Source: Methanospirillum lacunae (GTDB taxonomy: Archaea; Halobacteriota; Methanomicrobia; Methanomicrobiales; Methanospirillaceae). From it: a stretch of DNA of 64,000 bases. Made by a program: the position numbers and the translations under genes. Location: assembly GCF_003173355.1 (NCBI RefSeq), contig NZ_QGMY01000007.1, positions 124,001-188,000 on the forward strand. Reading direction: 5' to 3'. Below the pieces are notes generated by a model. That model was not told the origin of the DNA. It did no database searches and saw nothing but the letters and a program-made list of their open reading frames with translations. Positions 1-9,275 of the stretch are shown one piece after another (the first letter of the stretch is position 1; each line of letters opens with the position of its first letter).

Positions 1-410
1 CCAGTAGAGATGGTGATATACACAACATGCTGATACTCTCTACCTCCACCGACAAACACCTCACCGAGCACGGCGGCACGACAGTCATTTAAGAGGGTAA
101 CAGGGAGCCCAAAAACTTTTTTGAGAGGAGAGATGATTGGAACCTGATCAAATGGCATATTAGGAGGGGTCACGATGCAACCTGTTTTTATATCAACCGG
201 ACCTGCAACCGAGACACCGATTCCACATAATCCAGAGGGTGATATGCCTGCAAGACATGAAAGGGAGGCACCGACCCGTGCAGAAACTTCATCAGGATCA
301 GTTCCAGCCGGGGTTTTAAACCGTTCCATCGATAGGATCAGCCCATCCTCCCTGACCAGAGCCACCCTGGTGTTCGTACCCCCGATGTCTGCGACTCCTG
401 CCACCCTCAT
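1..410 (-). CDS. ROK-family sugar kinase (glucokinase-like), partial
   Basis: The N-terminal 136 residues are present and the gene runs off the left edge of the window. ATG at 410 opens a frame with no stop to position 1. It reads DIGGTNTR at residues 8-15, the phosphate-binding loop of ROK/actin-fold sugar kinases, then GIGVSVAGPVD, LNDCRAAVLGE and ITIST(G), all typical ROK positions. The family phosphorylates sugars such as glucose or N-acetylmannosamine with ATP, and some members are repressors, but no N-terminal HTH is present here, so an enzyme is more likely. The substrate cannot be decided because the zinc-binding and sugar-specificity region is outside the window. It is divergent from the antiporter gene to the right. 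Confidence 0.85.
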   Translation of the reverse strand, partial: MRVAGVADIGGTNTRVALVREDGLILSMERFKTPAGTDPDEVSARVGASLSCLAGISPSGLCGIGVSVAGPVDIKTGCIVTPPNMPFDQVPIISPLKKVFGLPVTLLNDCRAAVLGEVFVGGGREYQHVVYITIST

Positions 411-473
411 TTGTATAACAGCCTCAGTGCTGCAGGAATAAAAGCGTCTCTAAAACCCCGACACAGGGAAATA

Positions 474-484
474 ACCTATATTAT
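474..484 (+). promoter_or_regulatory. Candidate TATA box for the Kef-type antiporter
   Basis: The AT-rich stretch CCTATATTATG lies about 25 bases before a plausible start site near 505 and 40 bases before the antiporter start. It is in the short divergent gap between the ROK kinase and the antiporter. Sequence-pattern evidence only. Confidence 0.35.
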
Positions 485-518
485 GAACCACAAACACTGA
501 ACTGTTTTTCAGGAGGAT

Positions 519-2516
519 ATGATGGAAGGCATATATACGTCATTCTTCACTGACATCGTGGTTATCTTTATCCTCTCGGTATTTCTGCTGCTCGTCCTGT
601 ACCGAATCAGAATCCCCTCAGTTGTCGGTTTTCTCCTCACGGGTATCATTGTCGGCCCTTCTGGCCTAGGCCTTATCCATAACCAGGATTCAATAGAGTT
701 CTTCGCCGAGTTTGGAGTGATCTTTCTCCTCTTTACCATCGGGCTAGAATTCTCGATAAGTCATATCCTCAGGAGTAGGCAGTTTGTCCTGATCGGTGGA
801 ACAGTCCAGGTCTTCTCAACAATCCTGCTCGCAACAGCACTCATGAAACTTGCTGGGATGGGCTTGAACCACGCCATTTTTGTCGGAATGCTTGTTTCCC
901 TCTCGTCCACTGCAATTGTGATGAAGGTCCTTGCCGACAGGCAGGAGGTTGGCAGCCCACATGGTAAGGCTGCACTTGGTATCCTCATCTTTCAGGATCT
1001 GATCGTCATACCGATGATGATGATCACACCGATTCTTGGAGGTGATACAACAGACAGTCCATCTGTCCTAAAACTTCTCAGTGGCGGGATCCTGATCATC
1101 GCAGTTGTGTATATCTCATCAAGGTATGTAATCCCTTACCTGCTCCATTATGCTGCCCGGCTGCGCAACAGGGAGATGTTTCTCTTTATTGTTATAGGCA
1201 CCTGTCTTCTAATCGCGTACCTGACCTCGGAGATCGGGCTCTCGATGGCTCTTGGTGCATTCCTTGCTGGACTTATCATATCAGAGTCAGAATACTCGAT
1301 GCATGCCATGTACAACATGGTTCCTTTCAGGGACATCTTTGCAGCGTTCTTTTTCATCTCCATAGGGATGATTTTTGATCTTTCGTACCTCCTTGTCCAT
1401 CCGGTATTAGTGGCTGTACTGGTTGCCATTATCATAATAGTAAAATATGGAACCGGAACCATTGCAGCAATCGCTTCAGGCCTTCCGGCCCGCTCATCTG
1501 TGCTCACCGGGATCTCACTCAGCCAAATCGGAGAGTTTTCGTTCATCCTCGCAACAACAGGTGTTTCAGCAGGAATTCTGGCTTCAGACCAGTACCAACT
1601 TTTTCTAGATGTGTCAGTTGTTACAATGGGCCTTGCTCCCCTTCTTATCTCCCTTTCTACCCGTGTATCTCCAAAACTCGCTGCACCACTTACGAGGATT
1701 GTTCCTGATCATGCAACAACCCCTGACAAGGAGACAGCCAGGGAGATGAAGGATCATATCATCATTGTGGGGTTCGGACTGAACGGGATGAACGTTGCCA
1801 AGTCAGCAAAGGCTGCCGGCGTACCATACCGGATCATCGAGATGAACCCTGATACGGTTAGGAAAGAGCGGAAAAAGGGTGAGTCGATCCTGTATGGTGA
1901 TGCTGCACAACCCGGGATTCTTATGAAGGCAGGCATAGATCAGGCTCGTGTCCTGGTAGTGGTGGTCAATGATCCCTTTGCCACCCAACAGACAGTTCGG
2001 ATCGCCAGGGAATTGAATCCTGGGTTGTACATCATTGCAAGAACCAGATTTATGGGAGAGGTATCTACTCTTGTTGATCTCGGGGCTGATGATGTTATCC
2101 CAGAGGAATTTGAAACTTCTATCGAGATTTTTACCCGAATACTCAATAAATACCTGATTCCAGAAGATGAGATAGAACGTCTAGTGCGGGATATTCGGGC
2201 GGGAGGATACCAGATGCTCAGAAGTGTTTCTACGACACCTGCCACATTTGACGACCTTATGGGCCTTGTTCCTGACATCGACATGAGAACAATCCGTATC
2301 CCTAACTCGTCTCCATGGGTTGGAAAAAACCTGGCAGAAAGCCAGCTGCGAAACAGGTTCCATGTTTCAGTTGTGGCGATCAGGAGGGGGAACAGGATGA
2401 TCATCAGCCCTGGGGGAGATGATGTAATAAGTGGATCAGACATCCTGATGATCATCGGTAAGTCAAATGACATCAGGAGGGCATTTCACCAATGTGAGGC
2501 TGAACAACAGGTCTAG
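519..2516 (+). CDS. Kef-type cation:proton antiporter (CPA2) with TrkA-N and TrkA-C domains
   Basis: Integral membrane antiporter that likely exchanges K+ or Na+ for protons. The first ~385 residues are about twelve hydrophobic segments in the CPA2/KefB pattern (for example LLFTIGLEFS and ALGAFLAGLIISESEY). A cytoplasmic regulatory part follows: a TrkA-N (RCK) nucleotide-binding Rossmann fold from ~410 (IIIVGFGLNG) and a TrkA-C domain over the last ~90 residues, so gating by NAD(H) or another small ligand is expected from the family. Length (665) is usual for KefB-like proteins. AGGAGG at 511-516 lies 2 bases before ATG 519 and 5 before ATG 522; the second ATG is the better spaced start. No KefF/KefG-type accessory gene is adjacent. 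Confidence 0.9.
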   Translation: MMEGIYTSFFTDIVVIFILSVFLLLVLYRIRIPSVVGFLLTGIIVGPSGLGLIHNQDSIEFFAEFGVIFLLFTIGLEFSISHILRSRQFVLIGGTVQVFSTILLATALMKLAGMGLNHAIFVGMLVSLSSTAIVMKVLADRQEVGSPHGKAALGILIFQDLIVIPMMMITPILGGDTTDSPSVLKLLSGGILIIAVVYISSRYVIPYLLHYAARLRNREMFLFIVIGTCLLIAYLTSEIGLSMALGAFLAGLIISESEYSMHAMYNMVPFRDIFAAFFFISIGMIFDLSYLLVHPVLVAVLVAIIIIVKYGTGTIAAIASGLPARSSVLTGISLSQIGEFSFILATTGVSAGILASDQYQLFLDVSVVTMGLAPLLISLSTRVSPKLAAPLTRIVPDHATTPDKETAREMKDHIIIVGFGLNGMNVAKSAKAAGVPYRIIEMNPDTVRKERKKGESILYGDAAQPGILMKAGIDQARVLVVVVNDPFATQQTVRIARELNPGLYIIARTRFMGEVSTLVDLGADDVIPEEFETSIEIFTRILNKYLIPEDEIERLVRDIRAGGYQMLRSVSTTPATFDDLMGLVPDIDMRTIRIPNSSPWVGKNLAESQLRNRFHVSVVAIRRGNRMIISPGGDDVISGSDILMIIGKSNDIRRAFHQCEAEQQV

Positions 2517-2544
2517 CGAACCTGCATCAGATTAAATCATGCAT

Positions 2545-2552
2545 CTTATATC
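2545..2552 (+). promoter_or_regulatory. Candidate TATA box for the chemoreceptor gene
   Basis: CTTATATC in the 110-base gap after the antiporter would place transcription start near 2574, upstream of both possible start codons of the chemoreceptor. Pattern evidence only. Confidence 0.3.
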
Positions 2553-2626
2553 CTTGTGATACAGAGATTCCACAATCAGAACTCCCATATGATGATCTAG
2601 TGTTCATCAGGGAAGTGGTATGTATC

Positions 2627-5140
2627 ATGAATCGTCAGAAATGGTCTGATTTCAGATCCATCAAACAGAAGATCCTCCTTTTTGGCGGGATTGCCTTACT
2701 CCTTGTGGCAGTTGGGATCATCACATATGCAGCCTTTTCCCTTCATGGTGCTGCAGTCAAAAGTGCTACAGAAGGGCTGAACAGTATTGCCGAGCAGCAG
2801 GCAGGAAAGGTAGACACGATTCTTGAAGAGCCATTCAATACTGCTTCAGGAGTTGCTGCCCTTCTATCAGGACTGCGAAGTGAAAACGCAAATTTCCCCA
2901 GAACTGATGTGGTGCCGATGATAGAAGGGGTGCTTGATGCACGTCCTCAGTATAACGGAGTATATACCATCTGGGAACCGGACTTTTTTGACGGACGTGA
3001 TACTGAATACAGTCTGAAAGATGGGTACGACAAATCCGGACGTCTGCGTATATACTGGTACCGCGATGCGAACGGAACGCTTGTGAGAAAGATCTATGAT
3101 GCCCGGGCCCGCGATCCGACAGACTATTACGAGATACCTAAAAAGACCCTGAAAGGAGCAATAACTGAACCATACATTGAGACCCTCCAGGGCTCACCGA
3201 TTCTGTTAACATCCATAGCAGCACCGGTCCTTTCAGGTGGAAAGTTCAGCGGAATAGTAGGGATCGATGTGACATTGAGTGAACTTGATACCCTTGCTGA
3301 TAAAATGGACATCTACGGAGGAAAGGGAAAAGTCCTGATTGTAAGCAATCAGGGTATGGTAGCAGGAGTAACGGGTGATATCGATGCAGCCGGAAAGCCG
3401 ATCAGCGAGATAGCACCACTCCTTCACCTTGACCCTGCAATGATAACAGGAGCCCTTTCCAAGGGAGTGATCACATCCTTTGACAGCGGTGGATACATTG
3501 GGACGTTTGTACCTGTGCAGGTCGGCAACGCAGAGACACCATGGGGGGTTATTGCATTTGCACCTCGGGATGTGGTCACTGCAGAGGCAACCTCACAGAC
3601 CATTGCCCTCATAATCATCGGGATCCTGATATCCCTTCTCGGGCTTGGCCTTCTCTATCTCGTCGCACGATCGATTGCACAACCCATCGAGGATATTACT
3701 GTCGTGGCATTGCAGGTTGCGGGAGGAGATCTGGCAACAGAGGTTTCAATCAGACAGCGGGACGAAGTGGGGAGACTTGCAGATGCATTCAGAACAATGA
3801 CATCAACCCTATTAGAAAAGGCAGATGCAGCCAAGAATATTGCTGGAGGAAATCTTACATTCAGAGTCCCTAAAATCGGAGAGAAGGATCATCTTGGCGA
3901 ATCGATGATTCAGATGAAGACTGAACTCATCGCGATGACTGATGCAATGTCACGTCTGGCAGAAGAAGCAGCAGCCGGAAATCTCATGTATCGTGGTGAC
4001 GCAGACCGATTCTCAGGTGAATATAGAAAGATCATTTCCGGAGTCAACCAGACTCTTGATCATGTAATCGGACCGGTCCATGAAGGAATTCGTCTTGCCA
4101 ATGAATTTTCACAGAACAATTTTTCAGCCCGGTTTAACCCTGATATCAAAGTATCTGGTGATTTTGTCCAGTTAAAGGAATCCCTTGATTCAATCGGTAT
4201 TCAGGTATCTGCAACGATTCAGGTTATTATAAACAAAATGACCGACCTTGCAGGTGGAGCTGAAGAAGCTCAGGCTTCAATTGACGAGGTTGCAAACGGG
4301 GCGAGTGAGGTGGCATCCAATGCTGAAGCAGTCTCGCATCATGCTGATCAGGGGAGTAACGGGGTCAACCAGGTACTTAAAGAGATGGAAGACTTGTCAG
4401 TTACAGTGTCAGGAATCTCATGCAGAACTGAACAAGCCTCCCGGTTGGCAGATGAGGGAAACGCACTCAGCGCTCAAGGACAGAAACTAGCACATGTAGC
4501 AGAAGAAGGTATGGAAGGGATTAGGAATGCCACCGCTGACTTGAACACGATGATTTTGGCAATTAGGGAGCAGATGGAGCAGATAAATAAGGTGGTAGGT
4601 ATTATAACAGCAATATCTGATGAAACCAACCTTCTGGCCCTGAATGCCGCGATCGAGGCTGCAAGAGCAGGTGAAGCAGGACGGGGTTTTTCAGTAGTCG
4701 CTGATGAGGTTAAGGAACTCGCAACAGAGAGTCGTGAGAGTGCTGAAAAGATTGAGCAGATGATCAGAGGATTGCAGGACGAGTCAGCCAGAGCAGATCA
4801 CCTGATGACAAGGGCAAATGACCAGGTCAAATCCGGATATGAAGCTGTTAGCAGTACACTTGGGATATTCAACAAGATAGTGGATAAACTGGTTCAGATC
4901 GCACAGAACACGACAGAAGTCGCAGCGTCATCACAGGAGCAGACTGCCTCGGTTGAGGAGATCACCTCAAGTGTCCATGAGGTCTCAAAAATGATTAGGC
5001 AGACTGCAGAAAATGCAGTCTCAAGTGCAGCAATTAGTGAAGAGTCATCGGCTGCGGTTGACCAGATTCGACAGGTTCTTGAAGATGTGAATGCAGTCAT
5101 CTCTGATCTCCAATGCGAGATTGGAAAGTTCAGAATCTAA
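2627..5140 (+). CDS. Methyl-accepting chemotaxis protein with Cache sensor and HAMP domains
   Basis: Transmembrane chemoreceptor that would signal to CheA/CheW. A membrane helix lies at about residues 18-38, followed by an extracytoplasmic double-Cache-like sensor to ~325 (including the WYRD and DPTDYYEIPKKT region common in dCache domains). A second membrane helix follows at ~330-350, then HAMP and HAMP-like linkers (SIAQPIEDIT onward) and a methyl-accepting coiled coil with the conserved tip DETNLLALNAAIEAARAGE. The open frame reaches back to GTG 2600, but ATG 2627 gives a normal start (MNRQKW) and has a purine-rich GGAAGTGG ahead of it, so I chose it. No other chemotaxis gene is in the window, so it must couple to a pathway encoded elsewhere. 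The ligand is unknown. Confidence 0.9.
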   Translation: MNRQKWSDFRSIKQKILLFGGIALLLVAVGIITYAAFSLHGAAVKSATEGLNSIAEQQAGKVDTILEEPFNTASGVAALLSGLRSENANFPRTDVVPMIEGVLDARPQYNGVYTIWEPDFFDGRDTEYSLKDGYDKSGRLRIYWYRDANGTLVRKIYDARARDPTDYYEIPKKTLKGAITEPYIETLQGSPILLTSIAAPVLSGGKFSGIVGIDVTLSELDTLADKMDIYGGKGKVLIVSNQGMVAGVTGDIDAAGKPISEIAPLLHLDPAMITGALSKGVITSFDSGGYIGTFVPVQVGNAETPWGVIAFAPRDVVTAEATSQTIALIIIGILISLLGLGLLYLVARSIAQPIEDITVVALQVAGGDLATEVSIRQRDEVGRLADAFRTMTSTLLEKADAAKNIAGGNLTFRVPKIGEKDHLGESMIQMKTELIAMTDAMSRLAEEAAAGNLMYRGDADRFSGEYRKIISGVNQTLDHVIGPVHEGIRLANEFSQNNFSARFNPDIKVSGDFVQLKESLDSIGIQVSATIQVIINKMTDLAGGAEEAQASIDEVANGASEVASNAEAVSHHADQGSNGVNQVLKEMEDLSVTVSGISCRTEQASRLADEGNALSAQGQKLAHVAEEGMEGIRNATADLNTMILAIREQMEQINKVVGIITAISDETNLLALNAAIEAARAGEAGRGFSVVADEVKELATESRESAEKIEQMIRGLQDESARADHLMTRANDQVKSGYEAVSSTLGIFNKIVDKLVQIAQNTTEVAASSQEQTASVEEITSSVHEVSKMIRQTAENAVSSAAISEESSAAVDQIRQVLEDVNAVISDLQCEIGKFRI

Positions 5141-5163
5141 ACCGAAATTGATTCAGATTTCTG

Positions 5164-5574
5164 CTACCCTTCATTTTCAATAAATTTCTTTGCATCACTC
5201 CAGGATGACAGACCTTTGAACCTCGCAATTTCAATTATATCATCTTCTATTAGGATACACGGTTCACCTGCTTTTACTATGAAGGTGAGTTTGAAGATAC
5301 CAACATCACCCATTGGCACACCCCTTAAAAGTTCACCTGCTGAATGAAAAACTAGGAACTCAACCTGTTCATCACCAGGATATGTCTGGAAGTAGTACCA
5401 GAAGACCTGCCATGCATTGAGAAGATCAGATGAGAGAATATCATTCCTAGTCCCTGGTTCAAGGGCGTTCAGGGCATCGGCAATGCATGCTGGATCGTCA
5501 TCACAGCGATCAAGAATTCCTTCCACCAGATCAGCAAGATCCGCATACCGTCCTCCGTCATCTCCAATAATCAT
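5164..5574 (-). CDS. Conserved hypothetical protein, 136 aa
   Basis: I do not recognise the family. The product is acidic, soluble-looking, and lacks a signal peptide or membrane segment. It starts at ATG 5574 with an Asp-rich N-terminus (IIGDDGGRYADL, DRCDDDPAC) and ends ...WSDAKKFIENEG. It lies 61 bases downstream of the REC-kinase-REC gene on the same strand, so it may share that transcript and could be an accessory protein of that signalling system. It is convergent with the chemoreceptor gene, with 23 bases between the stops. The uninterrupted 136 codons and helical composition suggest a real gene. Confidence 0.65.
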   Translation of the reverse strand: MIIGDDGGRYADLADLVEGILDRCDDDPACIADALNALEPGTRNDILSSDLLNAWQVFWYYFQTYPGDEQVEFLVFHSAGELLRGVPMGDVGIFKLTFIVKAGEPCILIEDDIIEIARFKGLSSWSDAKKFIENEG

Positions 5575-5635
5575 GGATATCCATAATCACTTCAGATATA
5601 ACCGCCCTTCGATCAGTGAATCCCTAATGAGATGG

Positions 5636-7543
5636 TTACTGGGACTTTTTACTACAGTAATGTTCATCTAGCAGAGAAAAGAGGAGTGAAATCATATCCT
5701 TTGGGTGATAGGGTTTTGGAAGAGATGCATCAAATCCGTAATCCTGAAACCGGGAACTTATCGGATCGTCTGAGTATCCGCTCGAGACGATAGAAAGGAC
5801 TGAAGGCGATATCTTTCTAATCTCCTGTATTGCTTCCTTTCCCCCCATTCCTCCCGGGACAATCAGGTCCAGGACTACTACCTGGTATGGGTTTAGTTCG
5901 TCATATGCCTGAGCCACTGCGACTATCGCATCTTCTCCTTTTCCCACCACATCAACCTGAAAACCTTCACGTTTCAGGATGAGTTGAAGCACCTCCCTGA
6001 TCCCTGGCTCATCGTCCATCACCAGAATTCTGACTCCGGATGAAACCCCTTTCTGCAATTCAGTACAAGACCCGGTAACTGAAGATAGGCCTGAGACAGA
6101 TGGGAGAAGAATTCGAACACAGGTCCCATCCAGTAAAGATGAAGAGAGATTGATGGAACCACCATGACGCTCGATGATTGAGCGGGCTGAAGTCAGCCCA
6201 AGACCAAGATGCCCTTCCTTGGTAGTGAAGAAAGGATCAAACACCTTTGATTGATCCTGTGTTCTTATGCCAGGACCCTCATCTCTGACCTCAACGCTGA
6301 CAAACGACCCTTTATTCTGATCTCGGTCCTGATATTCTCCGGAATTGGCAGCGATGATATCAATCGGGAGATCAGGAGACGCCTCCACTGCATTCATGAC
6401 GATTGCACGAAGTGCAGTCCTCATCAGGTCAGGATCAACCTTAAGCATATCGAGATCAGGAGGTATTTTGAGGGTTATTCTGGCATCATTCTGATGATGA
6501 AGCGAGAGGACTTCTGTCATAAGATCCTGCAGTGAGATTGTGGTTATCAGCGGATACCCTCCGTCCGCATAGGTGAGAAGACGCGAGGCTACATCCCTGC
6601 CCTGTTGGATTGCACGTTCTGCCCGATCAAAACATGAAATCTGCAGATCACTCTCCCGGGAAGCGAGTTCTTTTACAAGCGAGAGATCACAGAGAAGGGA
6701 AGTGAAAACATTATTCATCTCATGGGCTATCCCGGCTGCAAGAACTGGAAGAGAATCGGGTGTTGCCTCTTCCTGTACAGGGTGAGAAGTCAGGTCAAAT
6801 CCTGAATCAAAAAAGAAGATAAATTGCCTCATGGAGGTATTTTTTTCTGATCCCGTTATTGTAGAGTAAAGTGGAACAACCCTCCCATCAGGGAGACTCA
6901 TGTTATGTATGAGTATCTCTCCTGTTTCATATCGTGCCCTATTGATCTGGTCAACAGGGATGCCATGATTCTTACAGAGATCATCCCAGAACTCTGCCTT
7001 CTCTGCTGAGGTTTTGACAAACTCACCATAAGGAGGGAGTCCGAAATGAGAGGCGAAACAGGAGTTAAAAAAGAGTGGTTCGCCGGTGAGGTAGTCCCTG
7101 ACAAAGACACCGACAGGGGAAGACTCAGTTGAGTACCTACACATACTGCCGATAAGCCGTTCACGAGAAGTATCTATTCGTGCCCTGATGATATTCTCTA
7201 GATGACCAGGGAGAGCTGCCAGATATTCACGTGATGGATCTTTCACAATATAATCAGAGGCACCATTCTTGATCGCCCGAACAGCAGTCTCTACATCTGA
7301 CACCCCGGTAAGGATGATGATAGCAAGACCTGAGTTCCCAACCTGACTGAGCAGATCCAAAGCAGAACCATCCGGGAGTCTCAGATCGGCAATGATGATA
7401 TCAAAATTTCCTGATTTTATCTGATTCAACCCTTCTGTTAGGGTTTCGGCACAGGTATACTGGATAGGTAGGTAACTCTTCCTGACCACACGTTCGAATG
7501 CCATGCGATCAAGAGAACTATCTTCAATATACAGAACCTGCAT
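5636..7543 (-). CDS. Hybrid histidine kinase: REC-PAS-HisKA-HATPase-REC
   Basis: Soluble two-component hybrid protein. An N-terminal receiver holds the phosphorylatable Asp53 (IIADLRLPDG). A PAS-like segment is at ~130-260. The dimerisation/phosphoacceptor helix carries His274 in AGIAHEMNN, of the NtrB-like type. The ATPase domain has N, G1 and G2 boxes (MNAVEAS, DEGPGI, GLGLTSAR). A second receiver holds Asp559 in VVLDLIVPGGMGG. Because it receives and emits phosphate it can act inside a relay. The start is ATG 7543 (TTG 7546 is open but less likely). No Shine-Dalgarno is visible and a TATA box lies about 28 bases upstream, so the mRNA is probably leaderless. No membrane segment is seen, so the input is cytoplasmic. 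Confidence 0.88.
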   Translation of the reverse strand: MQVLYIEDSSLDRMAFERVVRKSYLPIQYTCAETLTEGLNQIKSGNFDIIIADLRLPDGSALDLLSQVGNSGLAIIILTGVSDVETAVRAIKNGASDYIVKDPSREYLAALPGHLENIIRARIDTSRERLIGSMCRYSTESSPVGVFVRDYLTGEPLFFNSCFASHFGLPPYGEFVKTSAEKAEFWDDLCKNHGIPVDQINRARYETGEILIHNMSLPDGRVVPLYSTITGSEKNTSMRQFIFFFDSGFDLTSHPVQEEATPDSLPVLAAGIAHEMNNVFTSLLCDLSLVKELASRESDLQISCFDRAERAIQQGRDVASRLLTYADGGYPLITTISLQDLMTEVLSLHHQNDARITLKIPPDLDMLKVDPDLMRTALRAIVMNAVEASPDLPIDIIAANSGEYQDRDQNKGSFVSVEVRDEGPGIRTQDQSKVFDPFFTTKEGHLGLGLTSARSIIERHGGSINLSSSLLDGTCVRILLPSVSGLSSVTGSCTELQKGVSSGVRILVMDDEPGIREVLQLILKREGFQVDVVGKGEDAIVAVAQAYDELNPYQVVVLDLIVPGGMGGKEAIQEIRKISPSVLSIVSSGYSDDPISSRFQDYGFDASLPKPYHPKDMISLLFSLLDEHYCSKKSQ

Positions 7544-7566
7544 CAATGAATAATTCTCGTATAGAG

Positions 7567-7574
7567 TATATAAT
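7567..7574 (-). promoter_or_regulatory. TATA box placing a near-leaderless start for the hybrid kinase
   Basis: ATTATATA on the minus strand is centred near 7571. The usual archaeal spacing of about 25 bases puts +1 near 7546, within 3 bases of ATG 7543. This agrees with the absence of a ribosome binding site for that gene. Confidence 0.45.
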
Positions 7575-7658
7575 GAAGTCGATTATTTAGTTCCTTGTGA
7601 TTTCCAGTGGAGAGTGACTTTGCGGGTTCTGGGCAGACAGAATTAATTATTGTTCTTT

Positions 7659-9275
7659 TCAGTCCCACATAGGCTGGTTGGACCTTACGGAACGATCCGG
7701 GAGGGAGACACAAAACCGGGTACCCATGCCTAGACCGTCGCTCTTTACCGTTATATGGCCGTTATTGAGAAGAACAAGTTTCCTGACTACTGAGAGGCCG
7801 AGCCCGTGAGACAGAAGGTCACTCCGTGATGCATCAGCCTTGTAAAAATCGTCAAAGATCCGGGATGAATCCTCATGTGTCAGACCGATTCCCGTATCTG
7901 ATACACAAAACCAGGTATATTCGCGATCTTTTCCACCATGAAGGGTAATAGTTCCTCCAGGTTCAGTAAATTGCAATGCATTATTGATCAATTTCTCAAG
8001 AATGAGATGGAGATGAATGTACTTGATCCGAATCATCATCCCGGGCTTGATGTCATTCCTGATAGAAAGCCCTTTAGAACTTATGACCGGAAGTGAAGCT
8101 TCGATAATCTCATCTGCCATACTACCAAGATCACAAGGCCTCGTATCCCGCTGACTAAATGCGGATTTCTCAACTCCCAGGTTTTCCGTCATCAGGATCT
8201 CTTCCACCAGGGACCTTATCATCATCGTACTCTCGCAGAGAACTCTCAGAGTATTCTTCTTCTCGCCATCGGTCTCGTTATGTTGAAGATATGGAAGCAG
8301 GGCTACAAGCGGGGTGAGAGGAGTGCGAAGGTCGTGTCCAATATTTACGATCAGATCACGCTGTTTTTTCATCAGATCCTCAAGTTGTTGTGTCCGCTCC
8401 TGAACCCGCTGATCTAGAGATGCATTCAGATGCTCAAGCCTGCGGGAGTAATCATTTACCGCCTCGTGTGCCTGGCTCAGGGCAGTATTATCTTCAAATA
8501 TACTCACATAACAAGGAGGATCCCCAGGTTCTATAGGGATCCGGTCTGTGTAATAGCGTATCGTTTTTGAATTCCGAACTCTAACTTCTCCCGATCTGGC
8601 AATTCCTGAAATTCCATCTTCACCCAAGGGGAACATAGGAAGGTCATCACCCTCGTATTTGAGCAGGGTTTTAATCTGTCTGGAAATTAAATCGTGAGTC
8701 AACAGTGACTCCGATGTCTCAGTATCAAAGTCCCAGATTGAGAAAAATGCATTATTTGCATACATCACGGACCCTGTTATGGGTTCATACAGATACACCC
8801 CAAACGGAATCGCCCCCCCCACAGAAAATAAGAGCGAGGAGAGCCGTTTTCTGTCGCGTTCATTCCGCTGCTGTTTAAGCAGGTTTTCAATCTGGATTGG
8901 AAGGAGATTTAAATACTCACGTTCAGGATCTTTTACCAGGTAATCCTTTGCCCCAAGCTTTAGTGCAGTGACTGCATTGTTCAAATCTGCCTGCCCGGTC
9001 ACAACAATTACCGGGGTCCGGGTATCAAATGTGGGGAGAAGATCAAGGATGGTCCCGTCAGATAGGAAAAAGTCGCAGATTACCAGATCATACATCTGGT
9101 TTCGGGACCGAGCCTCGGCTAGGGACGACGAGAGATCTATCTGATATGGTAAGGACTTTTTCTGAGCCACCCGGGTTAGTGCTTGCTGGTCAATCAGGTT
9201 GTCTTCAATATAGTGAATCCTGATTACCGGCTTATCTGCCGTAAATATCGGCATCATGCAACAACCCCTATCCAT
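7659..9275 (-). CDS. REC-PAS-histidine kinase
   Basis: Soluble sensor kinase with an N-terminal receiver (Asp68 in VICDFFLSDG; signature Lys in YLVKDPEREYL), a PAS-like segment about residues 150-270, a short coiled coil, a HisKA domain with His314 in NIGHDLRTPL, and a HATPase domain (NNALQFTEPGG, DTGIGL, HGLGLSVVR). The receiver resembles that of the neighbouring hybrid kinase, including the VKDP-x-REYL stretch, so the two look like duplicates. The start ATG at 9275 overlaps the stop of the upstream membrane kinase by 8 bases; ATGATG at 9257/9254 is an alternative. The overlap implies coupled translation, and the receiver is a plausible phosphate acceptor from the upstream kinase. Confidence 0.88.
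   Translation of the reverse strand: MDRGCCMMPIFTADKPVIRIHYIEDNLIDQQALTRVAQKKSLPYQIDLSSSLAEARSRNQMYDLVICDFFLSDGTILDLLPTFDTRTPVIVVTGQADLNNAVTALKLGAKDYLVKDPEREYLNLLPIQIENLLKQQRNERDRKRLSSLLFSVGGAIPFGVYLYEPITGSVMYANNAFFSIWDFDTETSESLLTHDLISRQIKTLLKYEGDDLPMFPLGEDGISGIARSGEVRVRNSKTIRYYTDRIPIEPGDPPCYVSIFEDNTALSQAHEAVNDYSRRLEHLNASLDQRVQERTQQLEDLMKKQRDLIVNIGHDLRTPLTPLVALLPYLQHNETDGEKKNTLRVLCESTMMIRSLVEEILMTENLGVEKSAFSQRDTRPCDLGSMADEIIEASLPVISSKGLSIRNDIKPGMMIRIKYIHLHLILEKLINNALQFTEPGGTITLHGGKDREYTWFCVSDTGIGLTHEDSSRIFDDFYKADASRSDLLSHGLGLSVVRKLVLLNNGHITVKSDGLGMGTRFCVSLPDRSVRSNQPMWD

Noticed and set aside
175-441. Plus-strand open frame of 88 codons at the left edge
   Set aside because: It is the shadow of the ROK kinase on the minus strand, whose reading gives clear family motifs.
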